NCBI GenBank assembly: GCA_035763085.1
Contig: DASUBV010000197.1
Coordinates: 1 to 42,063 of the forward strand
Source: DASUBV01 sp035763085
GTDB taxonomy: Bacteria; Actinomycetota; Actinomycetes; Streptosporangiales; Streptosporangiaceae
Direction of reading: 5' to 3'
Length of the DNA stretch: 42,063 nucleotides
Shown: piece after piece, positions 21,442 through 28,799 of the stretch
Layout: every line of letters starts with the position of its first letter
How positions within the stretch are numbered: position 1 is the stretch's first letter
Position numbers and translations under genes: made by a program
The notes under the pieces: generated by a model
Seen by the model: only the letters and a program-made list of their open reading frames with translations
Database searches by the model: none
Told to the model about the DNA's origin: nothing

Positions 21442-22338
21442 ATGCGCTACCGCCCCTTTGACGAGCGCGAGCCCGACGGCCAGTACCGGCGGCTGCTCGG
21501 GCGCATCGCGGCCGACGGGATCCCGGTGCCGACCCGGCAGGGGCCCAAGGCGCTGACGCTGATGCAGCAGGCGATGCGCTTCGAGCTGGCCAACGGCTTC
21601 CCGGTGATCACCGAGCGGAGCCTGAAGTCGTTCTGGCGCAAGCCGATCGGCGAGCTGTGCGCGTTCATCAACGGCGCTACCACGCTGGACGAGCTCGCCG
21701 CGTTCGGCTGTGACTGGTGGGAGGCGTGGGCCACGCCGGAGAAGACGGCCAGGCGCGGGCTGCCGCCGGGCGACCTGGGGCCGGGTTCCTACGGCGGGGC
21801 GTTCCGCCGCTTCCCCACGGCCGGGGGCGGCGAGTTCGACCAGTTCCAGCACCTGGTGGAGCAGCTCACCGAGCTGCCGGGCGACCGCACGCACTTTGTC
21901 TCGCCGTGGATCCCGCAATACCAGGTCCGGGGCGCCGGCAAGACACCGCAGACCACGATCGCGCCGTGCCACGGCTGGGTGCACGTCCGCGTCCTGGACG
22001 GCGGCCTGCACCTGCACATGTTCCAGCGGTCCGGAGACGTGCCGGTCGGAGTGCCGGCCAACATGGTCCAGTACGCCGCCCTGGCGCTGATGCTGGAGCA
22101 GCTCACCGGCATCGGGGCCGTCGCGTACTACCACACGATCTCCGACGCGCACATCTACGACGACCAGCTGGAGCACGTCAAGGTCATGCTGGCCCGCGAG
22201 GACCGGCGGCTGCCGACGGTCACGCTCACCGACGCCGGGCGGCAGGTCACCGACATCCACGACTTCCGCGCTGGGCACTTCGAGATCGCCGACTACGAGC
22301 CGCACCCCTACATCGGCGGCATCCCGGTCGCGCCGTGA
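21442..22338 (+). CDS. thyA: thymidylate synthase
   Basis: The 298-residue enzyme methylates dUMP to dTMP with methylene-tetrahydrofolate, producing dihydrofolate. Catalytic Cys176 lies in TIAPCHGWV; the dUMP-binding motifs are HMFQRSGDVPVGVPANMVQYAALALML and YYHTISDAHIYDDQLEHV. The N-terminal folate region has PVITERSLKSFWRKPIGELCAFINGAT, so the usual FPLLTTK reads FPVITER, and the segment 95-150 is diverged from the E. coli type. It is coupled to folA by a GTGA overlap, matching the need to recycle the dihydrofolate it makes. Confidence 0.93.
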   Translation: MRYRPFDEREPDGQYRRLLGRIAADGIPVPTRQGPKALTLMQQAMRFELANGFPVITERSLKSFWRKPIGELCAFINGATTLDELAAFGCDWWEAWATPEKTARRGLPPGDLGPGSYGGAFRRFPTAGGGEFDQFQHLVEQLTELPGDRTHFVSPWIPQYQVRGAGKTPQTTIAPCHGWVHVRVLDGGLHLHMFQRSGDVPVGVPANMVQYAALALMLEQLTGIGAVAYYHTISDAHIYDDQLEHVKVMLAREDRRLPTVTLTDAGRQVTDIHDFRAGHFEIADYEPHPYIGGIPVAP

Positions 22339-22868
22339 CCATCGCGCTGATCGTGGCCGCGGCGGCCAACGACGTCATCGGCCGCGACGGGGCACTGCCC
22401 TGGCACCTGCCCGAGGACCTGCGCCGCTTCAAGCGGCTGACGACCGGCCGCCCGGTCGTGCTGGGCCGGCTGACGCACGAGTCGATCGTGGCCCGGCTCG
22501 GCCGCCCGCTGCCGGGCCGCACGTCGGTGGTGATCAGCTCGCGCCCGCCGGCGGCGGCCGGGGACGGGGTGGTCTGGGCCAGGTCGGTGGGCGACGCGCT
22601 GGCCAGCGCGCGGGCGATCGCGGCCCGGGCCGGCTCGCCGCCCGGCGGCGAGGTCTTCGTCGGCGGCGGCACGTCGGTCTACCAGCAGGCGCTGCCGCAG
22701 GCCGACCGCATCTACCTGACCCGGCTGCACCGCGACGTGCCCGGCGACACGACGATGCCGCCGGGCTGGCTGGCGGGCTTCACGCTGGTGGCCCGCGAGG
22801 ACCGGGACACCGCAGCGCCCGACGGCGGGTACTCGTGGCTGGATTATGAGCGGGAGCCGGCATCGTGA
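22335..22868 (+). CDS. folA: dihydrofolate reductase
   Basis: This 177-residue DHFR reduces dihydrofolate to tetrahydrofolate with NADPH. It shows IALIVAAAANDVIGRDGALPWHLPEDLRRFKRLTTGRPVVLGRLTHESI, which includes the substrate-contacting acidic residue in LPEDL and the NADPH loop, and then EVFVGGGTSVYQQALPQADRIYLTRLHRDVPGDTTMP. Its GTG start overlaps the thyA stop. In turn its stop overlaps the GTG of the HIT gene, so three proteins are made from coupled frames. Confidence 0.94.
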   Translation: MTIALIVAAAANDVIGRDGALPWHLPEDLRRFKRLTTGRPVVLGRLTHESIVARLGRPLPGRTSVVISSRPPAAAGDGVVWARSVGDALASARAIAARAGSPPGGEVFVGGGTSVYQQALPQADRIYLTRLHRDVPGDTTMPPGWLAGFTLVAREDRDTAAPDGGYSWLDYEREPAS

Positions 22869-23311
22869 GCCTGTACTGCATGGAGAATGTCCGGACCGCC
22901 GAGCAGCTGGCGGAGATGCAGCGGCTCGAGGCCGCCGGGGTGTGCCTGTTCTGCCCCGGCGGGCTGGCCGGGCAGGACCGGCAGGAGGTGCTGCTGCGCA
23001 CCAAGCACTGGTCGGTCACGCCGAACGCGTTCCCGTATCGGGGCACGAAGCTGCACCTGCTGCTGGTGCCCGACCAGCACGCCGCCGACCTGCTCGACCT
23101 GGACCCCGGGGTGCAGGCCGATTTCTGGACGGCGCTGGGCCAGGTCCGCGAGCGCTATGAGCTGGACTACTACGGGCTGGGCGTGCGCAACGGCGACTGC
23201 CGGTACACCGGCGCGACCATCGTCCACGTGCACGCGCACGTGCTGGCCGGGCCCCGGGCGGCCGGCCCGGACGGCCCGGTGCGGATGCGGTTCAGCTCCC
23301 GGCCGGAGTAG
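22865..23311 (+). CDS. HIT-family protein
   Basis: This 148-residue protein has the histidine triad IVHVHAHVLAG near the C-terminus and a CLFC pair near residue 28. HIT proteins hydrolyse or transfer nucleotidyl groups. Upstream strands (TKHWSVTPNAFPYRGTKLHLLLVPDQHAADLLDL) fit the HIT fold. The GTG start overlaps the folA stop by four bases, so it is co-expressed with thymidylate and folate synthesis. A role in clearing nucleotide by-products is possible but not shown. Confidence 0.85.
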   Translation: MSLYCMENVRTAEQLAEMQRLEAAGVCLFCPGGLAGQDRQEVLLRTKHWSVTPNAFPYRGTKLHLLLVPDQHAADLLDLDPGVQADFWTALGQVRERYELDYYGLGVRNGDCRYTGATIVHVHAHVLAGPRAAGPDGPVRMRFSSRPE

Positions 23312-23313
23312 CC

Positions 23314-23796
23314 GTGCGGATCGGGCCGATGACCGACGAGCACGCGGCGGCGGTGCTCGCGATCTACCAGGCCGGCATCGACACCGGCAACGCCACCTTC
23401 GAGACCCGGGTGCCGACCTGGGCGGAGTTCTGCGCGGCGCGGCTGCCAGAGCACCGGCTGGTGGCGGTCAGCGCGGGCACGGTCACGGGCTGGGCCGCGG
23501 TGTCGGCGACCTCCAGCCGCTGCGTCTACGCGGGCGTGGTCGAGCACTCGGTCTACGTGCACCCGGACGCCCGGGGCCGCGGCGTCGGCCGGGCCCTCCT
23601 CGGCGCGCTGATCGCCTCCACCGAGGCGGCCGGGATCTGGACCATCCAGTCCGGGATCTTCCCGGAGAACACCGCGAGCCTGGCGCTGCACGAGGCGGCC
23701 GGGTTCCGCGTGGTCGGGGTCCAGGAGCGGGTCGGCCAGCATCACGGCCGGTGGCGCGACGTCGTCCTGGTCGAGCGGCGCAGCCCCGTGGTCTAG
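23314..23796 (+). CDS. GNAT N-acetyltransferase, phosphinothricin/amino-acid type
   Basis: The 160-residue acetyltransferase has the acetyl-CoA motif VYVHPDARGRGVGRALLGALIASTEAAGIWTIQSGIFPENTASLALHEAAGFRVVG, and the early IRPATDEDA-like start is MRIGPMTDEHAAAVLAIYQAGIDTGNATFET. This pattern is that of the MnaT/phosphinothricin acetyltransferase group, which often detoxify amino-acid analogues such as methionine sulfoximine. The GTG start follows the HIT stop by two bases, making it the last gene of the thyA operon. It is convergent with the exporter gene. Confidence 0.88.
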   Translation: MRIGPMTDEHAAAVLAIYQAGIDTGNATFETRVPTWAEFCAARLPEHRLVAVSAGTVTGWAAVSATSSRCVYAGVVEHSVYVHPDARGRGVGRALLGALIASTEAAGIWTIQSGIFPENTASLALHEAAGFRVVGVQERVGQHHGRWRDVVLVERRSPVV

Positions 23797-23895
23797 CCAG
23801 CGCCCCGGCGCGCAGCCCGACCGGGCCAGCACGGCCGTCCCGGGCAGCGCACCCGCGCGGCGGCTGAGCCCGCGCTCCGCCGCCGCACAGCCCCG

Positions 23896-25452
23896 CTAGT
23901 CCTCGCAGAGCACGGCTTCGCGGGAAACGCGCTCGCCGGGGACCTGCCCGCCGCGCAGCTGCGCGCCGGGCACTGGCACCGGCACGGGCGATGCCGCGCG
24001 CCTCGCCGGCCAGAAGGCGGTGAGGGCCGCCAGGGCCCCGACCGCCGCGACCCCCGTGATCACGGCCAGGGCTGGCCGGTAGGCACCCAGCGTCGCCGCC
24101 GCCGAGACCGCCCGGTTGGCGCCCCCGGCGTTCACCACCGCCGTCACGACCGCGAGCACGATCGCGCCGCCGACCTGGAAGGAGGTCTGGAACAGGCTGG
24201 CGGCCATCCCCTGCTCGTGGTCGGCCACGCCGGCCGTCGCCGACAGGTTCATCGCGGAGAAGCCGAGGCCGAACGCGAGGCCGAGCAGCAGCACGGCCGG
24301 CAGGATGACGGCGGGATAGTCGGGTCGCACGCCGACCCGCAGGAAGACGGCATATCCGGCGACCAGGCAGGCGAAGGCGATGACCGTGATCCTGGCGGGC
24401 CCGAACCGGCCGATGACCGAGGCCATCCGGGTGGACAGGACCGCGACCACCACGCCAGTCGGCAGGAAGGCCAGCGCGGTGGCCAGCGCCGACCAGCCGG
24501 CCAGGCTCTGCAGGTACTGGGTGACCAGGAACTGGAAGGCGACGTAGGAGCCGAACAGGGTGATGGCGCCGATGTTCGCGCGGGTCAGCGCGCCCAGGCG
24601 GAACATGCCCAGGCGCACGAGCGGGTGCCGGCTGCGCAGCTCGATGCGGACGAAGGCGGCCAGCAGGACGGCCACGGCCGCGAACGACCCGATGGTCCTG
24701 GCTGACGCCCACCCGGCCTGCTGGGCCGAGACGACCGTGTAAACCAGCAGCAGCATCGCGGCGGTTGCCGCGACCGCGCCAGGGATGTCGAAATGCCGGC
24801 TCCGGCTGTCCGCCGGCGCCGAGCGCGGGATCGCCAGGACCCCGGCGGCAAGCGTGATGAGCGCCACCGGTGCGGGCACCAGCAGCGTCAGCCGCCAGCT
24901 CACCTCGGTCAGCAGGCCCGACAGCACCAGCCCGAGCGAGAAGCCGCTGGCCCCGAAGGCGGAGTACACGCTCATCGCGCGGTTGCGCATGGGGCCCTCG
25001 CCAAACGTGGTGGTCAGCAGGGACAGTCCGGCCGGCGCGGTGAATGCCGCGGCCACGCCCTTGATGAACCGCGCGGCGATCAGCAGCCCCGGGCTGCTGA
25101 CCAGGCCGCCGAACAGCGACGCGACCGCGAACAGGGCCAGTGCCGCGAGGAAGACGCGGCGGCGGCCCAGCAGGTCGGCGGCGCGCCCGCCGAGCAGCAG
25201 GAGTCCCCCGTAGCCGAGCACGTAGCCGCTGATGATCCACTGCAGCGACGTGGTCGTCAGGCCGAGGCTCGAGCGGATGTCGGGCAGCGCGACGCCCACC
25301 ATCGAGACGTCGAGCGCGTCGAGGAACAGCGCTCCGCACAGCACGATCAGCGTGGCCCACAGCCGGGGGCTCCATCTCTGATCCGCGGCGGCGAGCGCCG
25401 GGCGCTGCGGGTACGGACGGGGTGCGTCGTGAAGAACGCCGGAGGAGCTCAT
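23896..25452 (-). CDS. MFS drug exporter, DHA2 (EmrB/QacA) type
   Basis: The 518-residue protein has about 14 membrane segments. After a short soluble N-terminus comes LWATLIVLCGALFLDALDVSMVGVALPDIRSSLGLTTTSLQWIISGYVLGYGGLLLLGGRAADLLGRRR, with motif D in the first helix and motif A (GGRAADLLGRRR). ANIGAITLFGSYVAFQFLVTQYLQ lies in the second half. Such transporters export drugs or metabolites by proton antiport. ATG 25452 is preferred over a TTG at 25494, because a promoter on the minus strand (TTGCAC, 18 bp, TATATT) starts at the ATG. The divergent marR gene lies 86 bp away and very probably represses it. Confidence 0.9.
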   Translation of the reverse strand: MSSSGVLHDAPRPYPQRPALAAADQRWSPRLWATLIVLCGALFLDALDVSMVGVALPDIRSSLGLTTTSLQWIISGYVLGYGGLLLLGGRAADLLGRRRVFLAALALFAVASLFGGLVSSPGLLIAARFIKGVAAAFTAPAGLSLLTTTFGEGPMRNRAMSVYSAFGASGFSLGLVLSGLLTEVSWRLTLLVPAPVALITLAAGVLAIPRSAPADSRSRHFDIPGAVAATAAMLLLVYTVVSAQQAGWASARTIGSFAAVAVLLAAFVRIELRSRHPLVRLGMFRLGALTRANIGAITLFGSYVAFQFLVTQYLQSLAGWSALATALAFLPTGVVVAVLSTRMASVIGRFGPARITVIAFACLVAGYAVFLRVGVRPDYPAVILPAVLLLGLAFGLGFSAMNLSATAGVADHEQGMAASLFQTSFQVGGAIVLAVVTAVVNAGGANRAVSAAATLGAYRPALAVITGVAAVGALAALTAFWPARRAASPVPVPVPGAQLRGGQVPGERVSREAVLCED

Positions 25453-25458
25453 GCCTGA

Positions 25459-25532
25459 AATATATGCATGTACACACACTAGGTGCAAACGCAATTAATG
25501 TACTTGCATCTAAGGCAACGGGCGGCTAGGAT
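25459..25532. promoter_or_regulatory. divergent leaderless promoters and MarR operator
   Basis: Leftward: TTGCAC (25488-25483), 18-bp spacer, TATATT (25464-25459), seven bases from the exporter ATG. Rightward: TTGCAT (25504-25509), 17-bp spacer, TAGGAT (25527-25532), seven bases from the marR GTG. Two half-sites ATGCATGTAC (25464-25473) and GTACTTGCAT (25500-25509) form an inverted repeat with one mismatch and overlap the leftward -10 and the rightward -35. One MarR protein could therefore shut both promoters. Confidence 0.6.
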
Positions 25533-25538
25533 GCGGAC

Positions 25539-25988
25539 GTGGGCGTGACGCAGGGCGTGGAGCAGCAGGCTCCTGCCGGGGACGGGCACCCGGTGGTGAC
25601 GGCCTGGCGCATGATCACGGCCAGTCATGCCGCGGCATTCGCCGCGCTGGAGCACGAGCTAGGCGACCGGCACGGGCTCGGGGTCAGCGAGTTCGAGGTC
25701 CTGGAACGGCTCGCCGAGCACCCCGCGCACAAGTACCGCGCCCAGGAACTGGCTGCTGCCGTGCACCTGAGCCAGAGCGCGACGTCCCGGCTGATCGACC
25801 GGCTGGCCAGGCACGGCCTGGTCGAGCGCTGCCTGTGCGACATGGACCGGCGCGGCATCTACGTGACCATTACCGAGGCGGGCCAGCAGCGGCACGCCGA
25901 GGCGGCTCCCACCCACCGTGACGTACTGGCCCAGGTCCTGCCAGCGGAGCTACTCGAGCCGCTGTGCGCCTGCTCGCCAGCCGTCTAG
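25539..25988 (+). CDS. MarR-family regulator of the adjacent exporter
   Basis: The 149-residue winged-helix protein has GVSEFEVLERLAEHPAHKYRAQELAAAVHLSQSATSRLIDRLARHGLVERCLCDMDRRGIYVTITEAGQ, the MarR DNA-binding domain with a DRRG wing, and a short dimerisation tail. Its GTG start sits seven bases after a predicted -10, suggesting a leaderless message. It is divergent from the DHA2 exporter and its 3' end overlaps the convergent deaminase gene by 39 bases. Control of the exporter by a small-molecule ligand is the usual arrangement. Confidence 0.88.
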   Translation: MGVTQGVEQQAPAGDGHPVVTAWRMITASHAAAFAALEHELGDRHGLGVSEFEVLERLAEHPAHKYRAQELAAAVHLSQSATSRLIDRLARHGLVERCLCDMDRRGIYVTITEAGQQRHAEAAPTHRDVLAQVLPAELLEPLCACSPAV

Positions 25989-26894
25989 GCCGGCAGCGCT
26001 AGCACCGCCCGTCCCGGCACCGCCCGGCTGGGGCCCGCCCTCCTCGGCGCCCGCCTCGCCGGTGTCGACCCAGAAGATCTGCACCCCGGCGGCGCGCAGC
26101 ACGCTCTCGCCGTCGAGTACCGAGTACGGCCCGGCGAAGTAGCACCGGCGCAGCCCGGCCTCGGCGATGAGCCGGGCGCAGGCCGGGCACGGGAACGTCG
26201 TCACGTACAGGTCCGCGCCGGCCAGCGAGATGCCCTGCCGGGCCGCCGCTGCGATGATCGCCGCCTCGGCGTGCAGCGCGGTCGACAGGTCGGTTCGCAC
26301 GCCGCGGCTGAACCCGTCGCGCGGGTCACCGTCGAGGTAGGGCGCGTACTCGGTCGGGTAATGCCGGTTCCACGCGGCGCCGAGCAGCTCATCGCCTCGC
26401 ACCGCGATGGCCCCGACCTGACGCCACCAGTCCGAGCTCCGGCCGGCCAGTTCCCGGGCCCGGGTGATCATGCCGCGCGGCAGCTCATCGGCGGTGACCT
26501 GGCCGTCGAAGCTGGCCGGGCGCTGAGCGCGGCTCCAGGCCCGGTCCCAGCGCAGGAACGACGGGTCGAAGATCAGGGTTCGGCCGCGGCCGAGGTCATG
26601 CCGGGCGGCCAGATCCCGGGTGATCTCCTCGTCCGGCAGCACCAGCGGGTCGCCGGTCACCGCGGCGGGCAGGTCATCCGGCTCGATGACCGTGATGGTG
26701 GCGTGCGGCAGCGCCAGCCGCAGGTACTGCGCGGCCCGCTCGGGCGGCAGCGCCCTGATGTCCTTGGCCAGACTCGGGTAGCTGACCCGGAACCCCGGGC
26801 CGAGCACCAGCACGCTGGCGGCGTCCGGGTGCCGGGCGAGCAATGCCTCGTATCCGCCGTGGATGACGGGCAGGTAGAGCAGGATCTGCTTCAA
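25950..26894 (-). CDS. cytidine/deoxycytidylate-deaminase-fold protein with unknown N-terminal domain
   Basis: The 314-residue protein has two parts. Residues ~1-145 (MKQILLYLPVIHGGYEALL ... SVLVLGPGFRVSYPSLAKDIRALPPE) look like an alpha/beta domain I do not recognise. Residues ~150-280 are a zinc deaminase: the HAE motif in STALHAEAAIIAAAARQG and PCPACARLIAEAG supply His, two Cys and the catalytic Glu. An insert (RHYPTEYAPYLDGDPRDGFSRG) lies between the domain start and HAE, as in dCMP deaminases. A Gly/Ala-rich tail of ~35 residues follows. The ATG overlaps the stop of the nucleotidyltransferase gene (ATGA). It could make dUMP for ThyA, or edit another nucleotide. Confidence 0.8.
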   Translation of the reverse strand: MKQILLYLPVIHGGYEALLARHPDAASVLVLGPGFRVSYPSLAKDIRALPPERAAQYLRLALPHATITVIEPDDLPAAVTGDPLVLPDEEITRDLAARHDLGRGRTLIFDPSFLRWDRAWSRAQRPASFDGQVTADELPRGMITRARELAGRSSDWWRQVGAIAVRGDELLGAAWNRHYPTEYAPYLDGDPRDGFSRGVRTDLSTALHAEAAIIAAAARQGISLAGADLYVTTFPCPACARLIAEAGLRRCYFAGPYSVLDGESVLRAAGVQIFWVDTGEAGAEEGGPQPGGAGTGGASAAGLDGWRAGAQRLE

Positions 26895-27640
26895 TTCACC
26901 GGCCGGCTGGCCCGCGCCAGCTCGTCCCCTGCCTGCCCGGCCGGTCCCGGCTGGTCTCGCTCCGTGGCGCCCGCGGCCGGGGTGTCCGCGGCGTCCGGGG
27001 CTGCGTCGGGCTCGGGGATGCCCAGCTGGATCCGGCGCAGCCGCGCCGAGGTGCTGACGGTCGCCATCCGCTCCAGCACCTCCACTCGCCCGCAGTACCG
27101 CTCCTCCAGCTCGCGGATCTCCTCGGTCGTGTAGGTGTCAGCCGTCGCGACCAGGACATCCGGGCCAACGGTCTTGATCAGCTCCCACCGCGGCCGGCCG
27201 GCGTGCTTGAGGGTCACCAGGCCCACGCCGCGCTGGTGCGTCACCATGCGCAGCCGCTCCATCTGCGGCACGGCCGGCCGGCCCTCACCCTTGCGGGCCC
27301 GGATCTTGTCGTCGCTGTCCAGCCCGACGATGAGGAAGTCCCCGAAGCGCCGCGCGGCCTCCAGGTACATCGAGTGACCTTCGTGAATGATGTCGAACGA
27401 GCCGCTGGTCAGCACGACCCGCAGGCCCAGCGTCTTCAGGGCGCCGACGATGGTCTCGATCTGGTCGTAGCTCTCCACGAAGCGCAGCTCGAAGTTGGAG
27501 GCATCGGCGAACAGGCTGCTGGACAGCTCCTGCGAGCCCAGCAGCGGACGGCCCGGCGCCGCGTACTGCCCGGCCCGTGACGGCGCCGCCCCGTTCCGGC
27601 CGCTGCCGCCGCGGCGGATCAGCTGTCCCACCCGGCTCAC
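26891..27640 (-). CDS. RfaE/HldE-like cytidylyltransferase-fold nucleotidyltransferase
   Basis: The 249-residue protein has the class I nucleotidyltransferase fold at ~80-210: VVLTSGSFDIIHEGHSMYLEAARRFGDFLIVGLDSDDKIRARKGEGRP with the HxGH motif (HEGH), then PDVLVATADTYTTEEIRELEERYCGRVEVLERMATVSTSARLRRI with the STS-type motif. This is closest to the adenylyltransferase half of HldE, but such enzymes also activate glycerol phosphate, pantetheine or other phosphates. The N-terminus (~70 residues) and the C-terminal tail are low complexity. GTG 27640 is chosen for the GGAG upstream. It is coupled to the deaminase gene, which argues for a joint pathway. Confidence 0.8.
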   Translation of the reverse strand: MSRVGQLIRRGGSGRNGAAPSRAGQYAAPGRPLLGSQELSSSLFADASNFELRFVESYDQIETIVGALKTLGLRVVLTSGSFDIIHEGHSMYLEAARRFGDFLIVGLDSDDKIRARKGEGRPAVPQMERLRMVTHQRGVGLVTLKHAGRPRWELIKTVGPDVLVATADTYTTEEIRELEERYCGRVEVLERMATVSTSARLRRIQLGIPEPDAAPDAADTPAAGATERDQPGPAGQAGDELARASRPVN

Positions 27641-27724
27641 GCGCCTGCTCCGCTCATGGCTCCTGCCCTGGGGTCGCGCTGGGACTCGGCGGTGAGGCTC
27701 AGCGGTTCCGGCTCCCGGCTTGCC

Positions 27725-27751
27725 GGGGATTCCAGGGGAACCGGCCCCCTG
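27725..27751. repeat. single diverged copy of the dispersed GC palindrome
   Basis: GGGGATTCCAGGGG is followed by AACC and GGCCCCCTG, matching the layout of the copies at 10239-10340 with a changed centre. It lies in the 189-bp gap between the nucleotidyltransferase start and the end of the FMN reductase gene. Its divergence suggests an old copy. Confidence 0.5.
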
Positions 27752-27829
27752 CGCACCTCCGCTCACCAGTCCGGCTCAGCCTACCCGCCGGACGGCCCGC
27801 GCCCGGGCAGATGCGGCGGTGCTGCCCGC

Positions 27830-28345
27830 TCACCGGCCGGGGTGGCCGGCGGCCAGCGCCGGAGCGTGCCCGGCGGCCCACCCGGCGGCGAACGTGCCGA
27901 AGTCCGCGACGTCGGACTCCAGCACGAACAGGCCGCGCGCCGGGACGCTGGCCCCGAGCTCCAGCAGCAGCGGCGTGAAGTGAACGTCCACCGCGAGCAG
28001 GTGATCGGGCGCTCCGCCCAGCAGAACCGGGACCGCGGCCTTGCCCGCCAGGCTCCCGGTCCCGAGCCGGTCCAGGAACGACTTGAGCAAGCCGGAGTAG
28101 GTCGCCTTGTACGTCGGGCTGGCAATCACCAGCACATCACCGCCCAGCACTTCCTTGACCGCGGCGTCCGCCGCCGCGTCGGCCGGGTCGAGCACCCGCG
28201 GGCCGAGCACGGCCAGGTCAACGTCGCTGACCGCCGCGTCCGGGAGCACCCCGGCCAGGGCGCCGCCCAGCGTGCGGGCCAGCAGGTGGGTGCGCGAGTC
28301 CGGGCGGGGGTTGCCCGTCACGGTCACGATCTGCAGCGCGGCCAC
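27830..28345 (-). CDS. NADPH-dependent FMN reductase
   Basis: The 171-residue flavodoxin-like reductase starts LQIVTVTGNPRPDSRTHLLARTLGGAL, the phosphate loop, and has VLVIASPTYKATYSGLLKSFLDRLGTGSLAGKAAVPVLLGG, the FMN-isoalloxazine region of SsuE/MsuE-type enzymes. Such enzymes provide reduced FMN to monooxygenases; no such partner is adjacent. The GTG at 28345 has GGAGGAG five bases upstream and the protein would otherwise begin with a long basic leader. The gene is in the same direction as the nucleotidyltransferase but is separated by the repeat-bearing gap. Confidence 0.87.
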   Translation of the reverse strand: MAALQIVTVTGNPRPDSRTHLLARTLGGALAGVLPDAAVSDVDLAVLGPRVLDPADAAADAAVKEVLGGDVLVIASPTYKATYSGLLKSFLDRLGTGSLAGKAAVPVLLGGAPDHLLAVDVHFTPLLLELGASVPARGLFVLESDVADFGTFAAGWAAGHAPALAAGHPGR

Positions 28346-28623
28346 GGCATCTCCTCCGGAGCGGGGAACGGGATCGGGACTGCCACGTCTGGCGAGCCTA
28401 CGTCTGGCCGGCACGGCGCCGGGCCTGCCAGCCGTCGCGGGTCGGCAGCGTAAAACGAGTGCCAGATGATGGCCTGGACGACGATGTAGCTCAGCGCGAC
28501 GCAGCGGATCGCGGAGGCGGTGCGGGCCGCTACCGCCGTCAGGGTCGTCGCGGCCGGCCCGGCGGGACCGCTCGCGGAGGTGGCCGGCACCGGCCGCAGC
28601 GTCAGGTAACCGGCCGCCAGCAT
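28324..28623 (-). CDS. hypothetical protein with one membrane segment, possibly truncated
   Basis: The frame from ATG 28623 gives 99 residues. Residues ~30-58 (TASAIRCVALSYIVVQAIIWHSFYAADPRRLAGPA) look like the first membrane helix of a larger membrane protein. After that the sequence becomes a Pro-rich tail that overlaps the start of the FMN reductase gene by 22 bases. It may be a real small protein, or the head of a sensor or membrane protein whose remainder was lost. Without a family match the call is weak. Confidence 0.35.
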   Translation of the reverse strand: MLAAGYLTLRPVPATSASGPAGPAATTLTAVAARTASAIRCVALSYIVVQAIIWHSFYAADPRRLAGPAPCRPDVGSPDVAVPIPFPAPEEMPWPRCRS

Positions 28624-28799
28624 GGCCCGATGATAGGACTTAACCGGTTCGGCCGGGCCTGGCCTGCGCTGTCCGGGGCCGCGGCCGGTCATCAGGGGCG
28701 GCCAATCGGGGTAGGCCAGGGAGGCGGGGACTGAGGGACCAGGGGTGACGGGCCCGCGGCGGGCGGGAGTCACCTGGCCAGCCAGGCAGGGAGGATGCC

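Noticed and set aside
19948..22305. 785-residue antisense frame
   Set aside because: It spans the methyltransferase and thyA genes on the other strand and has no recognisable domain.
23483..25477. 664-residue minus frame overlapping the exporter
   Set aside because: The exporter frame has membrane helices and MFS motifs; this frame is Arg/Gly/Ala-rich noise.
25453..25494. TTG start adding 14 residues to the exporter
   Set aside because: The promoter hexamers lie within that stretch, so it should not be transcribed as coding leader.
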